A program made the position numbers and the translations under genes. Below the pieces are notes generated by a model. That model saw only the letters and a list, made by a program, of their open reading frames with translations, made no database searches and was not told where the DNA came from. Source: Halomonas sp. ALS9 (GTDB lineage Bacteria; Pseudomonadota; Gammaproteobacteria; Pseudomonadales; Halomonadaceae). Taken from it: 64,000 nt of DNA. Shown here piece by piece: positions 8,728 to 18,540 of the stretch. The stretch is from positions 124,001-188,000 of the forward strand of contig NZ_LXRG01000065.1 in the NCBI RefSeq assembly GCF_001651035.1, written 5' to 3'. Within the stretch, counting starts at the first letter, position 1; every line of letters starts with the position of its first letter.

Positions 8728-10227
8728 ATGAGTATGCAGACGTATTTAGGCTTGGATATTGGTACTTCAGCGGTAAAAGGCGTGCTGGTTGATACCCATC
8801 AGCTGTGTTTGGCTACCGCAAGTTCGGCTTACAGCGTTACCCACCCCCGCGCTGGCTGGGCGGAACAAGACCCTGAGCTGTGGTGGCAAGCCGTTGAGGA
8901 GGTGGTCGCGCAATTAATGCAGCAGGCTGGCGCTGCCATGGCCAAAGTAGCCGGGATAGGTCTCTCCGGCCAAATGCATGGGCTGGTGGTTCAGAACCAA
9001 CACGGTGAGGTTATTCGCCCGGCTATTTTGTGGAACGACAGCCGGGCGAGCCAACAGTGTCAGCAGCTTAAAGAGCTCCTACCTTCCCTGGCAACGATAA
9101 CCAGCGTTGAGCCCATGCCGGCCTTTTGGGCGGCCAAACTGTTGTGGTTAAAAGCTCACGAGCCGGAAACGCTAGCCAATGCCCACCACTTCCTTTTGCC
9201 AAAGGATTACGTGCGTTGGCGGATGAGTGGTGAGCGTATCACCGATATGTGTGATGCGGCGGGCACCCAACTGCTTGATCAAGCCAGGCGAGCGTGGAGT
9301 CCGGAAATATTGGCAGTGTGTGGGGTCGCAGAGCGCCAGTTGCCGCAATTGGCGGAGGGCAGCACCGCTTTGGCCACGCTCAAACCGGATATCGCAGCTC
9401 GATGGCGCATTGAGTGGGGTATTGAAAACCAGGTTCCGATTGCAGCCGGCGCGGGAGATGTAGCAGCAGGGGCGATAGGGTTGGGAGCCATTAACGAGGG
9501 GGATGCCTTCTTTACCCTGGGAACGTCGAGTCAGCTGTTTATCGCCACCTCTGGCTATCGCCCTGCGCCTGAGCATGCGTTACACGCCTTTGCACATGCG
9601 CTTCCGGAACGATGGTTTCAAATGGCGGCCATGCTCAATGGGGCAAGTGCTCTGGCCTGGGCAGCGAAGTTGATGGGAGTCTCAATTGACGAGGCGCTGA
9701 CTGCCGCTGAGGAGCAACAGGGGAGTGCGTCGTCGCTACTGTTTTTGCCGTATTTAAACGGCGAGCGAACCCCGCATAACAACCCTGATGCCCGCGGTGT
9801 ACTGTTTGGCTTACACCCTTCCAGTGGCGTCGGCGAAGTGATTCAGGCGGTATTGGAAGGTGTGGGCTTTTCGTTGCGGGAGGCGCGAGATGTCATCGAG
9901 CAGGCCGGTACGCCGATAGCGCGATTAACTGTGATTGGCGGGGGCAGCCGTAGTGATTATTGGCTACAGCTTCTGGCGGATATTTTAGAGCGACCAATTG
10001 CGCGTTGTGAAGAGAGTGAGTCGGGGCCTGCCTTTGGCGCCGCACGTCTAGCGCGCTTGGCGGTCACCCAGGAAAATCCCGAGGTGGTCTGTCAGCCGCC
10101 GCGAATTGAAAAGGTGTTTCAGCCGAACCTGGAAAATCATCGGCATAGCCATAATTTCGAGCGTTACAAGCGGCTATACCGTGCTCTAGCACATGAATTT
10201 GCCATAGCATCCAAACTTGATAATTAA
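8728..10227 (+). CDS. xylB: FGGY-family carbohydrate kinase, xylulokinase-like
   Basis: A 499-residue FGGY kinase that would phosphorylate the imported sugar or a keto-sugar made from it. The N-terminal phosphate-binding DIGTSAVKGVLVD and the GLSGQMHGLV segment are typical of xylulokinase (XylB). The C-terminal ATP-binding domain has the VIGGGSRSDYWLQLLADIL block. It lies 20 bp after the ATPase gene, in one operon, and ends at a hairpin terminator. No xylose isomerase gene accompanies it, so D-xylulose arising from a polyol dehydrogenase encoded elsewhere, or another pentulose, is possible. Confidence 0.82.
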   Translation: MSMQTYLGLDIGTSAVKGVLVDTHQLCLATASSAYSVTHPRAGWAEQDPELWWQAVEEVVAQLMQQAGAAMAKVAGIGLSGQMHGLVVQNQHGEVIRPAILWNDSRASQQCQQLKELLPSLATITSVEPMPAFWAAKLLWLKAHEPETLANAHHFLLPKDYVRWRMSGERITDMCDAAGTQLLDQARRAWSPEILAVCGVAERQLPQLAEGSTALATLKPDIAARWRIEWGIENQVPIAAGAGDVAAGAIGLGAINEGDAFFTLGTSSQLFIATSGYRPAPEHALHAFAHALPERWFQMAAMLNGASALAWAAKLMGVSIDEALTAAEEQQGSASSLLFLPYLNGERTPHNNPDARGVLFGLHPSSGVGEVIQAVLEGVGFSLREARDVIEQAGTPIARLTVIGGGSRSDYWLQLLADILERPIARCEESESGPAFGAARLARLAVTQENPEVVCQPPRIEKVFQPNLENHRHSHNFERYKRLYRALAHEFAIASKLDN

Positions 10228-10239
10228 CCAGCCGCTAGC

Positions 10240-10267
10240 AAACGCCACCCGAATTAGGTGGCGTTTT
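10240..10267 (+). terminator. Terminator after the kinase gene
   Basis: AAACGCCACC (10240-10249) pairs with GGTGGCGTTT (10257-10266) around a 7-base loop and runs into TTTTAGATT. It lies 13 bp past the kinase stop and separates this operon from the convergent PfkB gene. Confidence 0.85.
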
Positions 10268-10305
10268 AGATTAAGGGCTTTCAGCAGCCATAGCCTGACT
10301 TGATA

Positions 10306-11268
10306 TCAACCTGCACGCAACGCTTCAATATCCGCGTGAGTAGGGAGTGAGGCGTAAGCGCCTGGGCGGGTAACCGCATGGGCGCCGCAGCGGCAGGCGG
10401 TATCTACTGCCCGATGAAGGAAATCGGCATCGCTCTGCCAGTTTTCATTGATGCCGTGGGCTGAGAGCTCAGCCAACAGCCCGCCAATAAAAGCATCGCC
10501 ACCGGCGGTGGTATCGACTGCCTCCACTTTAGGTGGCGCAATGCGCTGGTCGATGCCGACGCCTTTGAGCAGGACGTCGTTGGGTCCATCGGTAATCAAG
10601 ATAACTTTAACCCCAGCTGCCAGCCGTTCTGAAAGCCATGACTCTGCGGGGTGATCGGCGCGCAAATAGTCGAGCTCTTCCTGGGAGAGCTTGAGCAGCT
10701 CGGCGCCGTCCAGCAGCTGTGTGACTAAGCTGGCATCCGCTTCACCGCCGGGCCACAGGTTATGGCGTAAGTTGGCGTCTACGCTGACCAGGCAGCCTGC
10801 GCGCTTGGCCATGGTGGCCATCGCCAGGGTGACGTCGGCGATCTCAGGGTCAGTCAGGCTGTTACTGCACAAGTGCAGAATGGCCGGGTTCTCGAAGACG
10901 CCATGGGGTAGATGCTCAAGGCGATAGAGCAGATCAGCGGCGGGTGGGCGATAAAAATCAAAGGTGCGTTCGCCAACGTCATCCCGGGAAACGAACGCCA
11001 GCGCCGTGCGTGACTGTTTTGTGAGCATAACGCCGCTGGTGTCGACGCCATGACTTTTAAGTTCACGCAGCAAAAAATGCCCAAAGGTATCGTCACCCAC
11101 CATACCCAGAAACTGGCTAGGTACACCCAAGCGGGCGCAGGCGACCGCCACGTTCGCGGGCGCGCCACCGGCGTAGGGGGTAAAGGTTTCCTGGGTATCA
11201 GTCGCGGCTCCCAAACGACTGGAGAGCATATCGACCAGCGCTTCCCCAAAGGCAATAACGGGTGTCAT
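10306..11268 (-). CDS. PfkB-family sugar kinase, fructokinase-like
   Basis: A 320-residue ribokinase/PfkB-family kinase, cytoplasmic. The N-terminal signature region GGAPANVAVACARLG (about residues 33-47) and the C-terminal catalytic motif DTTAGGDAFIGGLL with its base Asp (about residue 255) are intact. Family members close to this are usually called fructokinase. It lies 93 bp downstream of the aldo/keto reductase gene on the same strand and may be the last gene of the edd-glk set. Substrate is inferred from overall resemblance only. Confidence 0.82.
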   Translation of the reverse strand: MTPVIAFGEALVDMLSSRLGAATDTQETFTPYAGGAPANVAVACARLGVPSQFLGMVGDDTFGHFLLRELKSHGVDTSGVMLTKQSRTALAFVSRDDVGERTFDFYRPPAADLLYRLEHLPHGVFENPAILHLCSNSLTDPEIADVTLAMATMAKRAGCLVSVDANLRHNLWPGGEADASLVTQLLDGAELLKLSQEELDYLRADHPAESWLSERLAAGVKVILITDGPNDVLLKGVGIDQRIAPPKVEAVDTTAGGDAFIGGLLAELSAHGINENWQSDADFLHRAVDTACRCGAHAVTRPGAYASLPTHADIEALRAG

Positions 11269-11361
11269 TTGTGGCTCCTTATTGTGATTAATGTATTTGT
11301 TTTAAAACAGGCAGTTTTGCACCGGGCTGTTTTTTACCTGACAGTGTTGCACTGGACAACT

Positions 11362-12231
11362 TTATGCCACGCAGTGGCCGCGTGCAGCTTCAAGCAGTTC
11401 GTACCACGCTTCCCGGGGGAGCGTTGCGGGGCCATTAAGCATATCGCTGATGCGCTCAGGTTTAACGCTGCCAATCACCGGTACCGGCGAGTTGGACAGG
11501 CTGCGCAGCCATGCCAGCGCTAAAGCGCTGGGAGCGCACTCAAGCTTGGTTGCCCACTTATCCAAACAGTCGCTAACAGCGCCTTGCATCAATTGCCCGC
11601 TTGCCAGAGGTGACCACGCCATGGGAGCGTGGCCATCGGCACATAGATCGTCAAAGCTACCGTCAAATAGCGGGGCTGTGTGAGCAATCGAGAGCTCAAT
11701 CTGGTTGGCGGATAAGCGGTGATGCATGGCGCCTTGCAAGCGCCGCCACTGGCTGGGCAGGTGGTTGGAAATGCCTGCAGCGCCAATTTTGCCTGCTTCA
11801 ATGGCATCGTCCAGCGCGCGACCAGTGGCGTCAGCGTTCATGAGCAGATCGGGGCGGTGGATCAGGAAATGATCGAGGCGTTCGACGTTTAAACGCCCAA
11901 GCGATGCGTCGATGGCGCTACTTAGATAAGCGGGGCTAGCGTTGTAGTGCTTTACCTTACTCGACCCGGGGGCTGGGTTGTCGTTGGCGATGCTTGCTTT
12001 AGTGACGATATGAACCCGCCGAGCCAGGGCAGGGCGGGTTTTTAGCGCGGCGCCAAACAGCGTTTCACCCTGGTTGCCGCCGTAGATATCGGCATGGTCA
12101 AACCAGTTTAGGCCCTGTTCCAGGCGTGCTTCGATCCAATCGGCCAACTGTTTAGGGTCATGCATGTCAGACGCTTCGTGCAAACGCATCATGCCGAGTA
12201 CAAACGGCACATCAAAGGTGGCGGCGGGCAT
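11362..12231 (-). CDS. Aldo/keto reductase
   Basis: A 289-residue NAD(P)H-dependent aldo/keto reductase with a TIM-barrel fold. The catalytic tetrad can be read off: Asp and Tyr in WFDHADIYGGNQ (about residues 43-54), Lys in HIVTKASI (about 79) and His in HFLIHRPD (about 125). The C-terminal cofactor segment is VPVIGSVKPERI. It follows glk by 34 bp in the edd-glk direction. The physiological substrate is not evident; a sugar aldehyde or lactone precursor would fit the neighbourhood. Confidence 0.88.
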   Translation of the reverse strand: MPAATFDVPFVLGMMRLHEASDMHDPKQLADWIEARLEQGLNWFDHADIYGGNQGETLFGAALKTRPALARRVHIVTKASIANDNPAPGSSKVKHYNASPAYLSSAIDASLGRLNVERLDHFLIHRPDLLMNADATGRALDDAIEAGKIGAAGISNHLPSQWRRLQGAMHHRLSANQIELSIAHTAPLFDGSFDDLCADGHAPMAWSPLASGQLMQGAVSDCLDKWATKLECAPSALALAWLRSLSNSPVPVIGSVKPERISDMLNGPATLPREAWYELLEAARGHCVA

Positions 12232-12265
12232 AGCAGGTTCCCTGTTGATTTTATTAGAAATGCTG

Positions 12266-13231
12266 TTAGAAAACTTCTTCGTTATGCAGCGCTTCGGCGG
12301 CGCCTAGCAGCCCCGTCCAGGGCGCGGTCACCACCCACACGGGAATGTCGGCGTTATAGGCGCCCATGCGGCCTTTATTGACAAAAGCGTCGCGTAGTTC
12401 GCTTTTTGGCAGCCACTCCAGTAGGCGTGGAAGAATGCCGCCGCATAGATAGACCCCACCCCTGGCGCCCATGGTTAAGGTGGCATCGCCGCACACATCG
12501 CCGAGTATTTTTAGAAAGCGCAGCAAGGCTGCGGTGGCCAGGCTATCGCCCTCGTTGGCCGCTGTGGTCACTTCTGCCGGGCTGGTAAGGCGTGGTTCAA
12601 CTCCCTCAAGGCTACAGTGCGCTTGGTAAAGCTCCAGTAAACCCTGGCCGCATAGGATGCGCTCTACGCTCACCCGTTTGTGACGCTGGAGAAATACCTC
12701 CAACAGCGCCCGCTCGGTGCTATCTGTGGGCGCGAAAGTGACGTGGCCGCCTTCGGTGGGCAGCGGAATCCAGGCGTGCTGCCCAGGAAATACCCCGGCA
12801 ACGCCCAACCCGGTGCCAGGGCCGATCACCAACCGCGTCGAGTGGGCTTGGGTCTGACCTGGCTGGATTTCCACTAAATCACTTTCAGCCACATGAGGTA
12901 CGCCCAATGCCTGTGCGGTGAAGTCGTTGATGACTTTAAAAAGGGACAGATTCAGCGTCTGTCGAACGTCACTCTTTAAAAAGTCCCAGTGGTTGTTGGT
13001 CATTTTGACCCGCTCGTTATGTACGGGGCAGGCAAAAGCTAAGCACGCCTCTTGAGGCGCGTTGTCACCGGTGGCGCCCACGCGACTCAAGTAATCTTGA
13101 ACGGCTTCTACAACGCCAGGGTAGTCGGCGCAGGGTAAGTTCAAAATATCACGCGGGGTTATTTCACCTGGCGACACCAACGCCAGACGTGCGTTGGTGC
13201 CGCCGATATCGCCGATTAAAGCCGGTCGCAT
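12266..13231 (-). CDS. glk: Glucokinase
   Basis: A 321-residue glucokinase of the bacterial Glk (ROK-unrelated) family: phosphorylates glucose to feed the Entner-Doudoroff route. The N-terminal phosphate loop is LIGDIGGTNARLALV; VIGPGTGLGVAG (about residue 137) and a GGHVTFAP zone with the catalytic surroundings follow. The start overlaps the stop of edd (ATGA), so edd and glk are coupled. This is the usual Pseudomonas/Halomonas edd-glk pairing. Confidence 0.95.
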   Translation of the reverse strand: MRPALIGDIGGTNARLALVSPGEITPRDILNLPCADYPGVVEAVQDYLSRVGATGDNAPQEACLAFACPVHNERVKMTNNHWDFLKSDVRQTLNLSLFKVINDFTAQALGVPHVAESDLVEIQPGQTQAHSTRLVIGPGTGLGVAGVFPGQHAWIPLPTEGGHVTFAPTDSTERALLEVFLQRHKRVSVERILCGQGLLELYQAHCSLEGVEPRLTSPAEVTTAANEGDSLATAALLRFLKILGDVCGDATLTMGARGGVYLCGGILPRLLEWLPKSELRDAFVNKGRMGAYNADIPVWVVTAPWTGLLGAAEALHNEEVF

Positions 13232-15120
13232 CAGGCATCCTCTTGTGAGATTTGCCCCTGCTGGCGGGCGAGATCATCGGCTTCAAAACCACCAAATACT
13301 CCAGCGCCTTCTTCACCGCGCATGGCCAGGTGGCGAAAGCCTGAAAACAGCTCACGGCCCAGGCCGACGTGGTAGTGATCTAGGTTGCCAATTGCCAGTT
13401 CACGTTCTGCCCAGGTGGAAGGGGCAACTTTGGCTTCCAGCGTACCGGCGTTGGCATCCAGACGCACGATGTCGCCATCGCGGAGTTTGGCCAGCGGGCC
13501 GCCGTCCAGGGCCTCCGGGCTCATGTGAATGGAGGCAGGCACCTTGCCCGACGCGCCCGACATGCGGCCGTCAGTCACTAGCGCTACTTTATAACCACGA
13601 TCTTGTAACACGCCCAGGAACGGCGTCAGTTTATGCAGTTCTGGCATGCCGTTGGCTTTGGGGCCTTGGAAACGGACGACCACGATCACGTCACGATCCA
13701 AATCGCCGGACTCGAAGGCCGCTTTCATTTCGTTCTGGTCTTCGAAAATCTTCACCGGTGCTTCTACAATGCGATGCTCCTCGGCCACCGCGGAGACTTT
13801 GATCACACCACGGCCCAGGTTGCCTTTCATAACGGTTAAACCACCCGTCGGCGCAAAAGGCGTGGCGACGGGGCGCAGCACGTTCTCATCAAGGCTGTTT
13901 TCGGGGCCTTCGTGCCAGACGACTTTGCCGTCTTCCAGAAAAGGCTCCTGGGTGTAGGCGGTCAGGTCGGTGCCAAACACGGTGGGAATATCGCCGTGGA
14001 GCAGGCCAGCGCCAAGCAGTTCGCGGAACAGGTAGCTCATGCCGCCAGCGGCCTGGAAGTGGTTAATATCCGCTTGGCCGTTGGGGTAGACCTGCATCAG
14101 GCTGGGGGTGACCGCAGAAAGCGCGGTGAAGTCATCCCAGTTCAGGGTAATACCGGCAGCGGCGGCCATGGCGATCAAATGCAGCGTGTGGTTGGTCGAA
14201 CCGCCAGAAGCAAGAAGCCCAACGACGGCATTGACGATGGCGCGCTCGTCGATTTGCTTGTAGAACGGGCGGTAGTTGCCACCGGGCTCGGTGTTGCGAA
14301 TCGCCTGCTCGGTGGCATAACGGGTCAACGCTTCACGCATCTCGGTGCCAGGGTTGACGAAGGAAGTGCCCGGCAGGTGCAGGCCCATCACTTCCATCAT
14401 CAGCTGGTTGGAGTTGGCCGTGCCGTAAAAGGTGCAGGTGCCGGGGCTGTGGTATGAATCCGACTCTGCTTCAAGCAGCGCATCGCGACCCACCTTGCCC
14501 TCGGCATACAGCTGACGAACGCGGGCTTTTTCCTTGTTGGGCAGGCCGCTGGGCATGGGCCCTGCTGGCACAAACATCGCGGGCAGGTGGCCAAAGCGCG
14601 CGGCGCTAATAAACAGCCCGGGGATAATTTTATCGCACACGCCCAGGTAGAGTGCAGCGTCGAACATGTTGTGGGAAAGTCCCACGGCGGCGGCCATGGC
14701 AATCACATCCCGTGAGAATAGCGACAACTCCATGCCCGGCTGGCCCTGGGTCACGCCATCGCACATGGCCGGTACACCACCGGCAAACTGGGCCGTTGAC
14801 CCCATCGCGTTGGCAGCGGCTTTGATAGTGGCCGGGAAAGTTTCGAACGGCTGGTGGGCCGAGAGCATATCGTTGTAGGCCGAAATGATCCCCAGGTTGG
14901 CACTGTTCATCAGCTTGAGGGAATCTTTGTCCTGCGGGTTGCAGGCAGCAAAGCCGTGGGCCAGATTACCGCAGCTTAACTCAGCACGGTGCACACCGCG
15001 TTTATGCTGGTCAGCCATGCGCTGTTCGTAGAGGGCGCGACGCTCTGCAGAACGCTCACGAATACGCTGGGTAACCTCAGCAACGGTAGGGTTTAAAGTG
15101 GCGGGTGTTGAGCTCGGCAT
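13231..15120 (-). CDS. edd: Phosphogluconate dehydratase
   Basis: 6-phosphogluconate dehydratase, first committed enzyme of the Entner-Doudoroff pathway, an IlvD/Edd-family iron-sulfur dehydratase of 629 residues (family about 605-610; the N-terminus is slightly longer). Cys residues for the cluster occur in [12 protein letters not shown] and GVCDKIIPG; the C-terminus has the [16 protein letters not shown] block near residue 530. It leads an edd-glk-AKR-PfkB set on the minus strand. Two HexR-like sites lie in its upstream region, consistent with control by the KDPG-responsive repressor HexR. Confidence 0.96.
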   Translation of the reverse strand: MPSSTPATLNPTVAEVTQRIRERSAERRALYEQRMADQHKRGVHRAELSCGNLAHGFAACNPQDKDSLKLMNSANLGIISAYNDMLSAHQPFETFPATIKAAANAMGSTAQFAGGVPAMCDGVTQGQPGMELSLFSRDVIAMAAAVGLSHNMFDAALYLGVCDKIIPGLFISAARFGHLPAMFVPAGPMPSGLPNKEKARVRQLYAEGKVGRDALLEAESDSYHSPGTCTFYGTANSNQLMMEVMGLHLPGTSFVNPGTEMREALTRYATEQAIRNTEPGGNYRPFYKQIDERAIVNAVVGLLASGGSTNHTLHLIAMAAAAGITLNWDDFTALSAVTPSLMQVYPNGQADINHFQAAGGMSYLFRELLGAGLLHGDIPTVFGTDLTAYTQEPFLEDGKVVWHEGPENSLDENVLRPVATPFAPTGGLTVMKGNLGRGVIKVSAVAEEHRIVEAPVKIFEDQNEMKAAFESGDLDRDVIVVVRFQGPKANGMPELHKLTPFLGVLQDRGYKVALVTDGRMSGASGKVPASIHMSPEALDGGPLAKLRDGDIVRLDANAGTLEAKVAPSTWAERELAIGNLDHYHVGLGRELFSGFRHLAMRGEEGAGVFGGFEADDLARQQGQISQEDA

Positions 15121-15156
15121 AGGAACCTCTGCATGATAGAGACGGTGAGTAAATAT

Positions 15157-15171
15157 TGTAGTTATTTTACA
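15157..15171. promoter_or_regulatory. HexR-like site 1 (edd promoter)
   Basis: TGTAGTTATTTTACA differs at one position from the HexR consensus TGTARTNNNAYTACA. It lies 37 bp upstream of the edd start, in the usual place for this repressor. Binding is inferred from the motif and the regulated gene. Confidence 0.7.
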
Positions 15172-15200
15172 TTTTTTAGCGTCGATTTAAGAGACTTTAC

Positions 15201-15233
15201 GGTAATAAAAACCACATTTGTAGTTTTATTACC
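15201..15233. promoter_or_regulatory. HexR-like site 2 inside a perfect 10-bp inverted repeat
   Basis: TGTAGTTTTATTACC at 15219-15233 matches the HexR consensus except for the last base. In addition GGTAATAAAA (15201-15210) and TTTTATTACC (15224-15233) are exact inverted copies 13 bp apart, so the site is half of a larger symmetric structure between edd and cobT. A dual role for the divergent cobT operon is possible but unproven. Confidence 0.55.
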
Positions 15234-15401
15234 CGAATGTAGGGTGCCGGTCGCCTCACGTAAAGCACGCGATGGTATACATGGAACCCAACGAGGGTGG
15301 AATGATGGCCAGTGAAATAGCAAGTATAGCATCCAGGCTTTTGCTACCATTTTGAGCTTTAACTTTGAATGTTTGATGACCCTTACTGGGCCGGAGCCTG
15401 C

Positions 15402-16451
15402 ATGCACGCCATTGTTGACCAGATTCAGTCAGTTGATCCCAGGGCTGGAGAAGCGACGCGACGCTACTTGGATACGTTGACCAAACCGCAAGGTAGTTTG
15501 GGGGCCCTGGAAGAATTGGCTATTCAGCTGAGCGCCATCACCGGTGAGCTTAAGCCCATTGTGATGCCGCCTGCGGTAATCGTGTTTGCTGCGGATCATG
15601 GCGTTGCCATTGAGGGAGTATCCGCCTTTCCCCAGGCAGTGACTGCCCAGATGGTGGCCAACTTCGACAACGGTGGGGCGGCAATTAATGTGTTTGCCCG
15701 GCAAATAGGTGCGCAGGTCGAGATAGTAGACGTAGGCGTAGCTTCGTCCTTAACAATGTCTGGCGTGACTTCTGCCAAAGTGCGCGCGGGAACCGCCAAT
15801 ATGGTGGTGGAAGATGCCATGCAGGCTGATCAGGCATTGGCCGCTATAGAGGTAGGTGTCGCCGCCGTTGAACGGGCAAAAAAGGCGGCAGCAAAGTGCC
15901 TTATTGTCGGCGAGATGGGCATTGCCAATACCACTGCCAGCAGTGCCATGCTGGCGGTGCTAACAGGTGAATCGGTAGCCAGCGTCGTTGGTGCGGGTAC
16001 CGGGATTAACCCACAGCAGCAGGCACACAAAGTAGCCGTGATTGAGCGCGCCATCGCGGCGCGTAACGCTGATCCCCAGACCCCTCTAGAGGTGCTGGCC
16101 AAGCTAGGCGGCCTGGAAATTGCCGCGATGACCGGCGCTTATTTGGCAGCCGCGGCCAATCAGATGCCTGCGATTGTGGATGGCTTTATTGCCACCGTGG
16201 CCGCGCTCACCGCCTGCCGAATATGCCCCGCTGTGCGCGGTTATCTGATTTTTGGCCACCGTTCCCAGGAGCCAGGGCATGACGTAGCGCTAACGGCTCT
16301 AGAGGCTAGGCCGCTTCTCGATATGGGCATGCGGCTAGGGGAGGGCAGTGGTGCCGCGCTGGCGTATCCATTGCTGCAGGCGGCGACAGCGATGGTGGCG
16401 GAGATGGCGACCTTTAACGATGCCGGTGTTAGCGATAAGGCAGCGCCATGA
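15402..16451 (+). CDS. cobT: Nicotinate-nucleotide:dimethylbenzimidazole phosphoribosyltransferase
   Basis: Makes alpha-ribazole 5-phosphate from nicotinate mononucleotide and dimethylbenzimidazole, supplying the lower ligand of cobalamin. The 349-residue protein has normal length. It carries TKPQGSLGALEELA near the start, the FAADHGVA block, and GEGSGAALA near residue 310 containing the catalytic Glu. The ATG at 15402 was preferred over the one at 15369 because GGCCGGAG precedes it. It is the first gene of a plus-strand cobalamin operon divergent from edd; no riboswitch was found upstream. Its stop overlaps the cbiB start. Confidence 0.94.
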   Translation: MHAIVDQIQSVDPRAGEATRRYLDTLTKPQGSLGALEELAIQLSAITGELKPIVMPPAVIVFAADHGVAIEGVSAFPQAVTAQMVANFDNGGAAINVFARQIGAQVEIVDVGVASSLTMSGVTSAKVRAGTANMVVEDAMQADQALAAIEVGVAAVERAKKAAAKCLIVGEMGIANTTASSAMLAVLTGESVASVVGAGTGINPQQQAHKVAVIERAIAARNADPQTPLEVLAKLGGLEIAAMTGAYLAAAANQMPAIVDGFIATVAALTACRICPAVRGYLIFGHRSQEPGHDVALTALEARPLLDMGMRLGEGSGAALAYPLLQAATAMVAEMATFNDAGVSDKAAP

Positions 16452-17449
16452 TGGTCGGCGATCCACTCGCTGGGTTGGCGCTGGTTGTTCTGGCGATAGT
16501 GATTGACTTAATGATTGGCGATCCGCGCTCATTGCCGCATCCAGTGGTATTGATAGGACGTTTTATCAGCGCCTTTGAGCGGCTATGGAACCGTGGCGTG
16601 GCGCAGCAGCGCAGAGTCAGTGGCTTCCTGCTAACCACTATTGTCGTCGGTGGCGTATGGGGGATTAGCTGGCTAGCGCTAGCGCTGCTAGAACGATTGC
16701 ACCCAGGACTAGCGTTAATCGCCGAGCTTTGGCTGCTGTCTACTACGCTTGCGATTAAAGGTCTAGGCGATGCGGCCCGCGCCGTGGTTGAACCGCTGAC
16801 AAAAGGCGATCTGCCCTCCGCACGCAAGGCGTTGGGAATGATAGTGGGGCGCGATACGCATAGCTTGGATGAAGCAGAAATCACCCGAGGTACGGTGGAA
16901 ACTGTGGCGGAAAACACCGTTGACGGCATTACCGCACCGCTATTTTTCGCCCTAATCGGCGGGGCGCCGCTAGCGCTGGCGTATAAGGCGGTGAATACCC
17001 TGGATTCGATGGTAGGCTACAAAAACCAGCGCTATGCCGATTTTGGTTTCGCCTCCGCGAAGCTGGACGACCTAGCCAATTGGATTCCCGCACGCTTAAC
17101 CGCACTGTGTTTGTGGCTCGCTGGTTTGCTATTGGATGTTTCAGGTGTTTTGAATCTGCGCTGGAAAGGCGCACTGAACGGCACCTGCCGTGATGCGCCG
17201 CGACATCCAAGCCCCAATGCGGGCTGGCCGGAGGCCATGGTGGCAAGGCTGCTCGGCGTTCAGTTGGGTGGCACTAATTACTATCAAGGCGTGGTGTCTC
17301 AGCGCGCTACCCTAGGTGAGCCGCTTGAAGTGCTGCAGGTAACGCATATCACTGCTGCGGTGCGTTTAATGCACGGCGCTTGGCTACTGTTTATGGTGCT
17401 GTCAGTGGTGGTGATAGCAGCACTTATGTTGATTAGAGGGCTGTTATGA
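16448..17449 (+). CDS. cbiB: Adenosylcobinamide-phosphate synthase
   Basis: Integral membrane enzyme that joins adenosylcobyric acid to aminopropanol phosphate (CbiB in Salmonella, CobD in Pseudomonas denitrificans naming). It has 333 residues, several membrane segments, the DLMIGDPRSLPHPVVLIGR N-terminal block, the GRDTHSLDEAEITRGTVET region and a C-terminal membrane helix. It overlaps cobT by 4 bp and is followed by the cobD gene with a 4-bp overlap, which supplies its aminopropanol phosphate. Confidence 0.95.
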   Translation: MMVGDPLAGLALVVLAIVIDLMIGDPRSLPHPVVLIGRFISAFERLWNRGVAQQRRVSGFLLTTIVVGGVWGISWLALALLERLHPGLALIAELWLLSTTLAIKGLGDAARAVVEPLTKGDLPSARKALGMIVGRDTHSLDEAEITRGTVETVAENTVDGITAPLFFALIGGAPLALAYKAVNTLDSMVGYKNQRYADFGFASAKLDDLANWIPARLTALCLWLAGLLLDVSGVLNLRWKGALNGTCRDAPRHPSPNAGWPEAMVARLLGVQLGGTNYYQGVVSQRATLGEPLEVLQVTHITAAVRLMHGAWLLFMVLSVVVIAALMLIRGLL

Positions 17450-18540
17450 ACATGTCCCCATGGCCCGCGCACGGCGGCCAAGCTGAGGCGCTACTCGCGC
17501 ACTTCGGCTTGCCCGCCGACCACCGCCTGGAAGACTTTAGCGCTAACCTTAACCCTTTGGGGCCTCCGGCCTGGGTAAGCGATTGGTTAGTGAAGCAGTT
17601 GGCAGGTCTCGAGCGTTATCCTGCGCCGGATTACTCCGTTGCTCGCCACGCTATTGCGGCCCACCACCACCTCCAGCCCGAACAGGTGCTGCTAACCAAC
17701 GGCGGCGCCGAGGCGATTTTCCTCGCCGCTGCGCTGCATGCCGGTAAACGGGCGGCGGTTCTTACTCCCAGCTTTGGCGAATATGCCCGCGCTTGCCGCG
17801 CCCATCGGCTCGCGGTCACAGACATCGCGCTGTCCGCGCCGCACTTTGCGCTGGACGTTGACTCTCTATTGGCAGAGGTTGACGGCATTGATGTGCTGTT
17901 TCTATGCCGGCCCAATAACCCGACGGCGACGCTTATCGATGCCCCGGCAATGGAAGCGCTGCTGGATGTCACCGCTTCAATTGGCTGTCGCGTTGTTGTC
18001 GATGAAGCGTTCGTGGATATGGTGGGCGATACCCAACTGCAGTCGTCACTAGCACCTTTGCTGGCCCGCTATTCACATCTGATTCTGCTGCACTCGATGA
18101 CCAAGTTTTATACTCTTCCGGGCTTGAGGCTGGGCTATATGCTGGCAGATGGGGCGACTATCAAAGCAGCAGAGTCTCACCAGCCGCCTTGGAGCGTTAA
18201 CCATTTGGCGGCAGAGCTGGTGGCGCCGCTGCTGGCAGACCGTGGCTTTGCTCAGCGTACCCACCAATGGATCACCAATGAACGCCCGCGCATGGAGCAG
18301 GCGCTGACACAGTTGGGCTTGGAAGTCGTCCCTAGTCTCGCCTGTTTTTTCCTTATCCGCCCTGGTGCTGAACATGCAATGACCAGCGATGTGCTGTTTG
18401 AACGGCTGCTACGCCAAGGCATGCTGGTACGTCATACCCATAGCTTTGCTGGATTAGACGGCGGCTGGCTGCGCATCGCACTGCGCGATGGGCCCGCCAA
18501 CCAGCGGCTATTAGAGGTGATACATGATTGTCTTTGTTAG
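17446..18540 (+). CDS. cobD: L-threonine-O-3-phosphate decarboxylase
   Basis: PLP-dependent class I/II aminotransferase-fold enzyme that makes (R)-1-amino-2-propanol O-2-phosphate for the nucleotide loop (CobD in Salmonella, CobC in P. denitrificans naming). The 364-residue protein starts with the family-typical HGGQ and FSANLNPLGPP block. The substrate/cofactor zone RPNNPTAT and the PLP lysine in HSMTKFYTLPGLRLGY (about residue 223) are intact. It overlaps cbiB (its acceptor enzyme) and the following cobU. Confidence 0.93.
   Translation: MNMSPWPAHGGQAEALLAHFGLPADHRLEDFSANLNPLGPPAWVSDWLVKQLAGLERYPAPDYSVARHAIAAHHHLQPEQVLLTNGGAEAIFLAAALHAGKRAAVLTPSFGEYARACRAHRLAVTDIALSAPHFALDVDSLLAEVDGIDVLFLCRPNNPTATLIDAPAMEALLDVTASIGCRVVVDEAFVDMVGDTQLQSSLAPLLARYSHLILLHSMTKFYTLPGLRLGYMLADGATIKAAESHQPPWSVNHLAAELVAPLLADRGFAQRTHQWITNERPRMEQALTQLGLEVVPSLACFFLIRPGAEHAMTSDVLFERLLRQGMLVRHTHSFAGLDGGWLRIALRDGPANQRLLEVIHDCLC

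Noticed and set aside
13912..14457. 181-codon plus-strand frame inside edd
   Set aside because: Fully antisense to the well-conserved edd gene; long antisense frames are common in GC-rich coding DNA.
15121..15401. Cobalamin riboswitch expected upstream of cobT
   Set aside because: None of the conserved core elements (GCCCCCGCAA-type core or B12 box) is present on the plus strand.
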